Shown piece after piece: positions 14,826 through 20,658 of a stretch of DNA of 20,658 bases. Each line of letters begins with the position of its first letter. Positions within the stretch are counted from its first letter, which is position 1. Location of the stretch: positions 1-20,658 of the forward strand of contig PMYA01000054.1 of NCBI GenBank assembly GCA_003170935.1, written 5' to 3'. A program made the translations under genes and the position numbers. Under the pieces are notes generated by a model, which was not told where the DNA came from, made no database searches, and saw only the letters and a program-made list of their open reading frames with translations. The stretch comes from Methanobacteriota archaeon (GTDB lineage Archaea > Halobacteriota > Bog-38 > Methanoflorentales > Methanoflorentaceae).

Positions 14826-15923
14826 GTGGCTCGCAAATTCACAGCTGCTTTCGATTTAGAAGGACCATTATCGCCGCAAGACAATGCGTACGAAGTAATG
14901 CATTTGATCAAAGACGGCTCGTCCCTTTTTGAAGTGTTAAGTAAGTATGACGATTATCTTGCTCTCCAAAATATTCCAGATTACGAGCCCGGCGATACCC
15001 TAAAGTTGATCGTTCCATTTTTACTAGTTAATGGCGTAACAGAACTGGATATTGTAAAGGTTTCGAAGCGAGCAAAGCTGGTACGCGGCGCCAAGGAGCT
15101 CATCAAGTGGCTACAAGAAGATATGTGGAATGTTCACATCATTTCAACGAGCTATGAGCAACATGCTTACAACATCGCATCGCAGCTTGGTATTGAGCGT
15201 AACAAAGTACATTGTACCCATTTTCCATTGGATTTGTTTTATGACCTGCTGAACGAAACAGAAACAGAGTTGATAAGCGAGATTCAAAACGAAATACTCT
15301 CGTTTTGTTCTAGCGACGGCTGTGATAATCTTGGGATTGCGAAAATAGCCGCCCAGCTTAACCAGTTCTTCTTCGAAAAAATACCAACCACACGAATCAA
15401 TGAAATTTTCAAAATGGTCTCGGTAGTAGGCGGCAAGCGTAAGGTTGAAGCCCTAATGTCGGTGATCAGCAGCAGAAATGCGAAACAAACTGCAGTCATT
15501 GGGGATAGCATAACTGACTATAAGATGCTTCATAAGATTGGTAGAGCGGGCGGACTCTCCGTGGCATTCAATGGAAATATGTATTCGCTACCCCATGCAA
15601 ATATTGGAATTGCGTGTGTTGATATCCGCCCCTTGTACCCTATCCTTACAGAGTTCCGAGCAGGTGGCCTCAACTCTGCTTTTAACGTTGCTACTTTATG
15701 GGAAGATCGGTTTAGCGAATTTATAAGCGACTCGAGCTTGATTCCAAAGCACGCGGTAACTCCCGAGTTAGCGCGTTTTTTTGCCAGCGCTCCTGATAAC
15801 ACAGTCTTCCCGCGTTTAAACGTTTTGACAAGCAAAACTGACGAGCAACTGCAGAAAATCGCAGCGGTTCATGCTAGATTTCGTAGTCTTGTAAGAGGGC
15901 AAGACACCGCCTTGCTTGGTTAG
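14826..15923 (+). CDS. EhaR-like HAD-superfamily phosphatase
   Basis: This 365-residue cytoplasmic protein resembles the family annotated as energy-converting hydrogenase A subunit R, a HAD-fold protein related to phosphoserine phosphatase and often found without any hydrogenase genes. Motif I is FDLEGPLS with Asp10 as nucleophile and Glu12 where most HAD phosphatases have Asp. Motif II is IISTSYEQHA (106-115). The conserved Lys is Lys204 or Lys206 in GGKRKVEAL, and motif IV is GDSITD (226-231). A large insert between motif II and the Lys forms the cap. The GTG at 14826 follows GAGGA closely. No hydrogenase genes are near, so the hydrogenase name should not be taken as function. Phosphatase activity is likely; the substrate is unknown. 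Confidence 0.75.
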   Translation: MARKFTAAFDLEGPLSPQDNAYEVMHLIKDGSSLFEVLSKYDDYLALQNIPDYEPGDTLKLIVPFLLVNGVTELDIVKVSKRAKLVRGAKELIKWLQEDMWNVHIISTSYEQHAYNIASQLGIERNKVHCTHFPLDLFYDLLNETETELISEIQNEILSFCSSDGCDNLGIAKIAAQLNQFFFEKIPTTRINEIFKMVSVVGGKRKVEALMSVISSRNAKQTAVIGDSITDYKMLHKIGRAGGLSVAFNGNMYSLPHANIGIACVDIRPLYPILTEFRAGGLNSAFNVATLWEDRFSEFISDSSLIPKHAVTPELARFFASAPDNTVFPRLNVLTSKTDEQLQKIAAVHARFRSLVRGQDTALLG

Positions 15924-15936
15924 CAAAAAAATAGAT

Positions 15937-15961
15937 CCGATCGGGTTTTTGCCTAGGTTTT
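15937..15961 (+). terminator. Possible terminator after the EhaR-like gene
   Basis: The palindrome CCGATCGG at 15937-15944 runs into GTTTTT, and a second TTTT tract ends at about 15961. T tracts shortly after a stop codon are typical archaeal terminators. The palindrome has no loop and may be incidental. Confidence 0.45.
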
Positions 15962-16119
15962 AAGCTAAGTAACCTGCCCACTGATTGCGATACTTTGCAG
16001 CGACCTAGGCGATGATGGAAATATATGTTTTAGAACTGTATCGCTACTTGAAAAATCAAAGACCGCAGCACACAGCAGATTGCGCACACAACGATAAAAG
16101 CAACAAGAACCGTAGATCG

Positions 16120-16515
16120 CTATCCGTCAGGTTCCGTCGCTTTAAGAATCTCATCGAGCGGTTTAGCCCCGCTTTTTTCTACAACGAGGTTGATCTGACC
16201 AGTTTCTACAGAAATTACTCGACCTCTAATACTCTTGCGTCTTCTAATCCCTGCTCTCTTTGGATGATATCCAACACCGCCTGTTAACAGCAATCTCTTT
16301 CGAACTGTCCCAGGAAGGTCTCGCCGCATAGCGACACCATCTTTGTCTGAACCGCCCGTTATGACGAGCGCGTAATCGTTGAGGCCAAGCACCTCACCTT
16401 GTACCGAGTCACCAATACCTAAGCCAAACAACTTGTTTGCTTGTGCACCTGTGACTTCCATCTTAAATGCGCTCTTTTTGCTTGGATCAGAAATGATTAG
16501 CCTAAAGTCTGCCAT
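16120..16515 (-). CDS. rps6e: 30S ribosomal protein S6e
   Basis: This 131-residue protein is the archaeal and eukaryotic S6e protein of the small ribosomal subunit. Family features are the N-terminal MADFRLIISDPSKKSAFKMEV, the LFGLGIGDSVQGE turn, the strongly conserved LVITGGSDKDGVAMRRDL and the basic segment KRAGIRRRKSIRGRVIS. The length is normal for archaea, which lack the long eukaryotic tail carrying the phosphorylation sites. The ATG at 16515 has GGGGAG about nine bases upstream. It follows the aIF5B/IF2 gene by 78 bases on the same strand, so the two translation genes are probably co-expressed. Confidence 0.95.
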   Translation of the reverse strand: MADFRLIISDPSKKSAFKMEVTGAQANKLFGLGIGDSVQGEVLGLNDYALVITGGSDKDGVAMRRDLPGTVRKRLLLTGGVGYHPKRAGIRRRKSIRGRVISVETGQINLVVEKSGAKPLDEILKATEPDG

Positions 16516-16593
16516 TCACATTACTCCCCACTTTTAGTGGTCTACCAACCCTCTTTTTGATATCTTACAGAATGGAGATTTGATTGGTAAAGT

Positions 16594-18336
16594 TCACTTA
16601 GCCCAAAACGGGTTATCTCTGCGCTTGATCGTTAAAAACTCATCAAGCATTAATCTCTCGCTCTGGCCAAGCGCATCGTAAAGTTCTTGCTCCATTACTT
16701 TTGCGTGCTTTTCTGGCACTTCAACGTAAAGTAAGTCCCCCTCATTTATTTGTCTTCCGACCGTTGGTCCGTCAATAGAGACCGCAACTTCTTTTCCTTC
16801 GTGTATTTCGCTTACGTTTTCGCCTCTATCTTGTATACCCTTCAGCGTTCCAACTCGTACTCCGTCTTCTCGCACTAAAGAGACCCCATTTCTCAGCGTA
16901 CCACCGAGCACCTGAATTCCTACTATTGCAGGCTTGCTCTGTCTGAAAACGAATCCAGGTAATATTTTTATTTTCCCAGGCCTCACGATAGTCTCGTAGC
17001 GTTTTTTTCCGTGCAGTGTTTTTTGTTTTTCGAACCAAATCTGATATTCTTCGATTAGTCCATAGATCACGTCACCAACAAACAAACTCACATTTGATTT
17101 CTCAGCTGCGTCTTTAGCATCTGGCAAGACATCGACGTTGAAGCCAAGAACAACCGAGTACAATGAGTCACTAATTGTTTCTGCTTCGATAACGTCTCGT
17201 CGAGAGACTTCTCCTAACCCAGCTTTGCTAATCGGGATCTCAGCACGGCTAAGTTCTCCCGTAAGCGCTTCCAAAGCGCCTATAGTATCTGCTTTGATTA
17301 CAACTCCAACATCTTGAGTGCTGATCGTTATTGCACGAATCTCTTTCTCGACATCTGCAACTACTTTGTCGGTGTCGTTTGCGACGACCCTAACAGGTGA
17401 CCCTGCAAGTGCATTTTCAATGCCTGGGGCGGCTATCTTAACTCCTGCAGCTGCGATCACTCTTTTAACCCGCTTGAAGCCCCCTGCCGATTCAGGTTTT
17501 AATAACGCTCTCACTTTGGTCACGATTGGCTGCTCAAACGCCCCGACCACTATCTGGTCACCGGTGTTGAGAACACCATCATATATTATGGCGTCAAGTG
17601 TTATGCCGAACCCTTTTTCTTCTTTGATTTCAATGACTGTGCCTAGCGCTGGGCCGTTGGCATGGAGCCTTAAATCCTTTTCGAGAAATCGCTGAGCAAG
17701 ACCAAGCGAGACCATGAGCAGGTCCGGGATTCCTTCGCCTGTTCGCGCGCTTGTAGGAACGACGCTTATATTTTTAGTAAAATCTCTGATTCTATCATAC
17801 CTATCTGAACTAAAGCCCGCATTGTAGAGGCCTTCTACAATTGCGTAGATTCTCTCGTCAAGAAGGCGTTGAGTTCTCTCACTCTGAAGCTTGAAGGTTT
17901 CCGTGAACAGCATATTATCGTGGGAGCGCCACCCGTGTATCCTATCGATTTTGTTAGCGGCGACGATGAAAGGAGTTTTGTGCTGTTTTAAAATGTTGAC
18001 ACTCTCTATAGTCTGCGGCTGAAAGCCTTCATTCAAATCGACGACTAGTATCGCGATGTCTGCTAAAGCCCCTCCACGGGCCCGCAGAGTCGTAAACGCA
18101 TGATGACCGGGCGTATCGATGAAAAGTAACCCAGGAATTCGAATGCCCTCTAAGAGTGACCCACAAAGCTTTGATATAATGTCTAGTGGAACCTCAGTCG
18201 CACCTATATGTTGAGTGATTAGCCCCGGCTCTTTTTCAGCAAAGGTTGTGCCGCGAATCTTGTCTAGAAGGGTAGTTTTACCATGATCCACATGACCAAG
18301 CACTGCAACAATAGGTGTCCTCAGATCATTTGGCAT
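16594..18336 (-). CDS. infB: Translation initiation factor aIF5B (IF2-like GTPase)
   Basis: This 580-residue GTPase promotes subunit joining and initiator tRNA placement at the end of translation initiation. The G domain carries GHVDHGKTT (14-22), the switch GLITQHIGATEVP (38-50), DTPGHHAF (74-81) and NKID (128-131). Domain II begins near residue 230 (LGTVIEIKEEKGFG). A Rossmann-like domain III (VVIKADTIGALEAL) and a C-terminal beta barrel (VRPGKIKILPGFVFRQSKPAIVG) follow. No intein is present and the N-terminus is short, as usual in archaea. A frame opening at the ATG at 18360 adds eight residues, but the ATG at 18336, with GGGG just upstream and family-like MPNDLRTPIVAVLGHVDHGK, is preferred. 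It is followed by rps6e. Confidence 0.95.
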   Translation of the reverse strand: MPNDLRTPIVAVLGHVDHGKTTLLDKIRGTTFAEKEPGLITQHIGATEVPLDIISKLCGSLLEGIRIPGLLFIDTPGHHAFTTLRARGGALADIAILVVDLNEGFQPQTIESVNILKQHKTPFIVAANKIDRIHGWRSHDNMLFTETFKLQSERTQRLLDERIYAIVEGLYNAGFSSDRYDRIRDFTKNISVVPTSARTGEGIPDLLMVSLGLAQRFLEKDLRLHANGPALGTVIEIKEEKGFGITLDAIIYDGVLNTGDQIVVGAFEQPIVTKVRALLKPESAGGFKRVKRVIAAAGVKIAAPGIENALAGSPVRVVANDTDKVVADVEKEIRAITISTQDVGVVIKADTIGALEALTGELSRAEIPISKAGLGEVSRRDVIEAETISDSLYSVVLGFNVDVLPDAKDAAEKSNVSLFVGDVIYGLIEEYQIWFEKQKTLHGKKRYETIVRPGKIKILPGFVFRQSKPAIVGIQVLGGTLRNGVSLVREDGVRVGTLKGIQDRGENVSEIHEGKEVAVSIDGPTVGRQINEGDLLYVEVPEKHAKVMEQELYDALGQSERLMLDEFLTIKRRDNPFWAK

Positions 18337-18365
18337 AAAAACCCCATCCAACATCAGCATCTGCG

Positions 18366-18373
18366 CTTAAATG
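18366..18373 (-). promoter_or_regulatory. TATA-like box for infB
   Basis: The minus strand reads CATTTAAG, centred about 34 bases before the ATG at 18336. A start site near 18343 would give a leader of about seven bases. The element is weak, so this is tentative. Confidence 0.3.
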
Positions 18374-18418
18374 TCTTCCGTTCAGGCTGCATTTTGAGTA
18401 ATAACCCTTGTAACAACA

Positions 18419-18425
18419 TTTATGG
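18419..18425 (+). promoter_or_regulatory. Possible TATA element for tRNA-Gly
   Basis: TTTATGG lies 30-36 bases before the first base of the mature tRNA, a suitable place for the archaeal promoter of a tRNA gene with a short 5' leader. The match is modest. Confidence 0.35.
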
Positions 18426-18454
18426 TTGAGTACGGAGTATGTAGCCGCATTGTC

Positions 18455-18525
18455 GCGGTAGTGGTGTAGAGGCAGCACAAAGGCTTCCCAAGCCTTTAAC
18501 CCGGGTCCGAGTCCCGGCTACCGCA
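18455..18525 (+). tRNA. tRNA-Gly (anticodon CCC)
   Basis: The full cloverleaf can be folded by hand. The acceptor is GCGGTAG with CTACCGC and discriminator A. The D stem is GTGT with GCAC and carries G18-G19 in the loop. The anticodon stem is AAGGC with GCCTT and loop TTCCCAA, giving anticodon CCC, which reads GGG glycine codons. The variable loop is TAAC, and the T stem is CCGGG with CCCGG. The 71-base gene has no intron and no encoded CCA end. The T loop reads TCCGAGT, with C where position 55 is nearly always T. It lies on the plus strand between two minus-strand genes, so it must have its own promoter. Confidence 0.93.
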
Positions 18526-18644
18526 TTGTTTAAGCTACGAACATAAAGTCATTCCTCCGCCGCATCGGGTGCGTATTTTAGCGACGGTACGGGTATTCTG
18601 TTGTAGTTCTGTCAAAAAAGCACTATGCAAACCGATAGGTCATC

Positions 18645-18682
18645 AAAAACGAGGAAAAACGAAGGGACTACTTTGTTAAAAA
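18645..18682 (-). terminator. Three T tracts downstream of the histone gene
   Basis: On the minus strand, runs of five T occur at 18678-18682, 18655-18659 and 18645-18649, each preceded by G or A, beginning about 19 bases after the histone stop. Multiple T tracts are the usual archaeal terminator and would stop transcription before the tRNA gene. Confidence 0.55.
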
Positions 18683-18700
18683 CGAACTAATTGATGGAAT

Positions 18701-18916
18701 CTAATGTCTATTTACTCGTTCAGTTGCGAGTTTAATATCATTCCCTAAGATCGTTTTCCTATCTGCGAGCTTCGTAAGCTTTACGGCTTCGCTGGCAATG
18801 ACTGCGCCAAAGTCTTCCGCCCTCTCCGCAATAATTTTTACCGCCGTGCGATTAGCTCGTTCAACTCCAGCAACCTTCATAATGCGTAAAACGACTGCCA
18901 GTGGTATTTCTGCCAT
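18701..18916 (-). CDS. Archaeal histone
   Basis: This 71-residue protein is a single histone fold that dimerises and wraps DNA. The sequence follows HMf-type histones from end to end: AEIPLAVVLRIMKVAGVERAN for helix one and loop one, the long central helix AVKIIAERAEDFGAVIASEAVKLTKLA, then DRKTILGNDIKLATERV for loop two and helix three. The RKTI DNA-contact loop and the Asp after it are kept. Glu or Arg is usual at some surface positions now occupied by Val and Ala, a minor variation. The ATG at 18916 has AGGTG about 12 bases upstream; an earlier in-frame GTG at 18931 is less likely because it lies against that site. A TTTTATGT element near 18945-18953 may be its TATA box. Confidence 0.95.
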   Translation of the reverse strand: MAEIPLAVVLRIMKVAGVERANRTAVKIIAERAEDFGAVIASEAVKLTKLADRKTILGNDIKLATERVNRH

Positions 18917-18931
18917 AATTACCACGTTCAC

Positions 18932-19252
18932 CTAAGGTTGTCACACATAAAAGAGTTGTGATTAACTTCTTACATATCTCACTTAAATTTTACCAGCAAA
19001 GTCACAAACTGGAAAAATTAATAACTGGCGCTGCCCAACTATCGTACGGGCTTATAGTGAGAAGTGTCAAACGCTAAAACCACGGCGCTATCAATTGCCA
19101 GTGCGGCGCTTTGTACTTAGAGCGAATTTTTCAGCGGATACGTAGGGCTTCAATAAGAACTCTGACAGGAAGAGAACAAGGTGCGCAAAAAAAGAGTTCC
19201 TTTACTCTGAATACGTGTGTTGTGCTAGAAAATAGGACTGTTAATTACGAAG
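18932..19252 (+). other. Intergenic stretch between the histone and iorA genes
   Basis: This 321-base divergent region holds no gene I can support. It should contain the histone promoter (TTTTATGT on the minus strand near 18945-18953, and a second AT-rich element near 18979-18988) and that of iorA. No clear TATA box sits 27 bases before the iorA ATG. CTTATAGTG near 19050-19058 is a candidate but implies a leader of roughly 170 bases. Confidence 0.5.
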
Positions 19253-20658
19253 ATGTTAAAAACAGACGGCTTACAATCGCTTACATATGGGATATATGAC
19301 GCTGGTGTCGGAGTTGCAACAGGAGTCATAGGGTATCCTGTCACTGAAATCATCGAAAACTTAAAACCTATTTGGATATCCACAGCTAATGAAAAGGTAG
19401 CGCTCGATTTGGCTTTAGGGGCCTCAGCATCGGGCACTGTGTCAGTTTTTATTACCAAACACGTTGGATTAAACGTAGCAGCAGACTCCTTGATCACGGC
19501 AGCGACCCACGGCGTTGGTGCAGGGCTGGTCATAATCGCAGGAGACGATCCCGGTGCTAAATTATCGCAAAATGAGCAAGACACTAGGTACTATGGAAAG
19601 CTGGCAGAGATCCCAGTATTCGAGCCACATGGCGCTAGAAATGCGTATGATTGTGTTTTACGGGCTTTTAGTGTGTCTAAGCAACTTTCAGTGCCAGTAA
19701 TATTAAGAGTGACAAGCAGGCTCTTGTGCGCTGAGGGTTATATTGAGCGTGGACCCTTTGCGTCGCTTCCCGATAAAAGAATTGGAAAAAACGTCTGGAA
19801 CCTTACGCTGTTAGGAAGGCATCAAGATCTTCTCAAAAACAAATATCCTAAGATGCTCGAATTTGCAGAGACAACAGAATTAAATGAAGAAAACGGCAAA
19901 GGCATCACTGGGATCATTTCCACAGGCTTTGCATCTATAATGGTCGATGATGCTATCGAAAGACTAGGTGGAGTGGCACACCTAAAACTTGGAATAGTCA
20001 ACCCGTTATGTACGCGGCGTGTTGAATCATTTCTAAAAGATCACGACCGAGTGCTTGTCATTGAAGAAGGTTCACCGCTCGTCGAGGAGTCGATCCGCGG
20101 TAAAGTCCTCGGCAAGCTCTCAGGACATTTGCCACGTTTTGGAGAACTTACGCTACAAGATGTCAATCGAGCGTTGAATTACGTTGACGCCGATTACATT
20201 TCGACACTGTTTGACGTCGAGACGCTCCAGAGCAGACACTATACACAAGAGATCTGTGAAGATTGCCCCTTTTTACCTTTTTACCACGCTCTTGCCAAAG
20301 TCGATGAGATGATTGCCGGAGATATGGGCTGTATCATAAGGACTGCTAGTCCACCGTTAAACGTTATCGACGTCGCTTATTCTCTCGGCTCTGCAATTGG
20401 GGTGGCTTCTGGATTTGAACACGGTGGCATAGCTGTGTTAGGGGATTTCGCGTTCTTGCACGGCGGTATTGTCGGACTAATTAGCGCGCTAGTCTTTAAG
20501 CGCAGCGTCAAGGTGTTCGTCCTCGAAAATCGAATTTCAGCTATAACGGGGGGACAGCAAACGCCTGTGGTCTCCGACTTGGTCGGTGCACTATGTAGAA
20601 ACTACGGGGTTAGCTACAAAATAGTGAATGCAATGGAGATGGGCGAAAAATCGTTCGA
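19253..20658 (+). CDS. iorA: Indolepyruvate:ferredoxin oxidoreductase subunit alpha, 3' end beyond the window
   Basis: The first 468 residues are visible and the gene runs off the right edge. IorA with IorB oxidatively decarboxylates aryl-2-oxoacids from aromatic amino acids to aryl-acetyl-CoA, reducing ferredoxin, or works in reverse in some methanogens. The N-terminal pyrimidine-binding domain starts LTYGIYDAGVGVATGVIGYPVTEII. A domain with VLVIEEGSPLVEE follows in the middle, then the CEDCPFLPFYHAL segment. The thiamine-diphosphate domain has GDFAFLHGGIVGL and ENRISAITGGQQTP, the counterparts of GDSTFFH and NRTTAMTGHQ in typical IorA. The C-terminal ferredoxin-like domain would lie outside the window. 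The ATG at 19253 has a stop upstream in frame at 19226 and only a weak ribosome binding site. Substrate preference is inferred from the family. Confidence 0.88.
   Translation, partial: MLKTDGLQSLTYGIYDAGVGVATGVIGYPVTEIIENLKPIWISTANEKVALDLALGASASGTVSVFITKHVGLNVAADSLITAATHGVGAGLVIIAGDDPGAKLSQNEQDTRYYGKLAEIPVFEPHGARNAYDCVLRAFSVSKQLSVPVILRVTSRLLCAEGYIERGPFASLPDKRIGKNVWNLTLLGRHQDLLKNKYPKMLEFAETTELNEENGKGITGIISTGFASIMVDDAIERLGGVAHLKLGIVNPLCTRRVESFLKDHDRVLVIEEGSPLVEESIRGKVLGKLSGHLPRFGELTLQDVNRALNYVDADYISTLFDVETLQSRHYTQEICEDCPFLPFYHALAKVDEMIAGDMGCIIRTASPPLNVIDVAYSLGSAIGVASGFEHGGIAVLGDFAFLHGGIVGLISALVFKRSVKVFVLENRISAITGGQQTPVVSDLVGALCRNYGVSYKIVNAMEMGEKSF

Noticed and set aside
17318..17695. Plus-strand frame inside the aIF5B/IF2 gene
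   Set aside because: It is fully contained in a conserved translation factor read on the other strand.
19111..19299. Frame of 62 codons starting with TTG before iorA
   Set aside because: It overlaps iorA by 47 bases in another frame, starts at TTG without a ribosome binding site and has no recognisable sequence.
1..20658. CRISPR array, transposase, integrase, restriction or toxin genes
   Set aside because: No regularly spaced repeat series, insertion-sequence ends or such protein families were seen on reading both strands; the repeats found are two-copy and short.

Overview
This window is archaeal chromosome, most likely from a euryarchaeote. The informational genes are archaeal in type: RNA polymerase subunit L, exosome subunit Csl4, ribosomal protein S6e, the aIF5B/IF2 GTPase, Sec61-beta and a short histone-fold protein. 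One secreted protein ends in a PGF-CTERM sorting tail and another gene resembles EhaR, a family known mainly from methanogens and their relatives. Several genes have a TATA-like box about 27 bases before the start codon, as expected for archaeal leaderless transcription. I cannot name the species. A methanogen-, ANME- or Syntrophoarchaeum-like lineage is a guess from the histone, PGF-CTERM, EhaR-like and ADP-forming acyl-CoA synthetase genes together.

Layout. Positions 1-1668 (minus strand) are an RNA-metabolism operon: METTL5-like methyltransferase, csl4, rpoL and a partial unknown gene. Positions 1754-2716 (minus) encode a secreted PGF-CTERM protein with one CxxCH haem-type motif. Diverging from it, 2880-5991 (plus) encodes a fused ADP-forming acyl-CoA synthetase and an overlapping BioD-like/DRTGG protein. 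Positions 6143-7090 (minus) encode a signal-peptide, single-span membrane protein of unknown function. Positions 7260-8093 (minus) encode a four-CBS-domain protein and 8251-9366 (minus) an amidohydrolase. The amidohydrolase diverges from the small sec61-beta gene at 9404-9568 through a very compact double promoter.

After a 406-base stretch without a clear gene comes a plus-strand membrane operon (9975-13950). It holds an anchored extracytoplasmic domain, two polytopic proteins that look like GT-C glycosyltransferases, and a small DUF1616-like membrane protein. An EngB-type GTPase (13994-14566) and an EhaR-like HAD protein (14826-15923) follow. Then on the minus strand come S6e (16120-16515) and aIF5B/IF2 (16594-18336), a plus-strand tRNA-Gly(CCC) at 18455-18525, a minus-strand histone (18701-18916), and a plus-strand iorA cut by the window end.

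How the genes may work together. An IorA-type 2-oxoacid:ferredoxin oxidoreductase yields acyl-CoA, and an ADP-forming acyl-CoA synthetase can turn acyl-CoA into acid plus ATP, so two steps of amino-acid fermentation (or its reverse) lie in one window, though not in one operon. The 9975-13950 operon is the least understood part. Its first gene is a paralogue of the C-terminal soluble domain of its third gene, which suggests a split and a fused version of the same envelope-glycosylation machine side by side. No CRISPR array, transposase, integrase or rRNA was seen.
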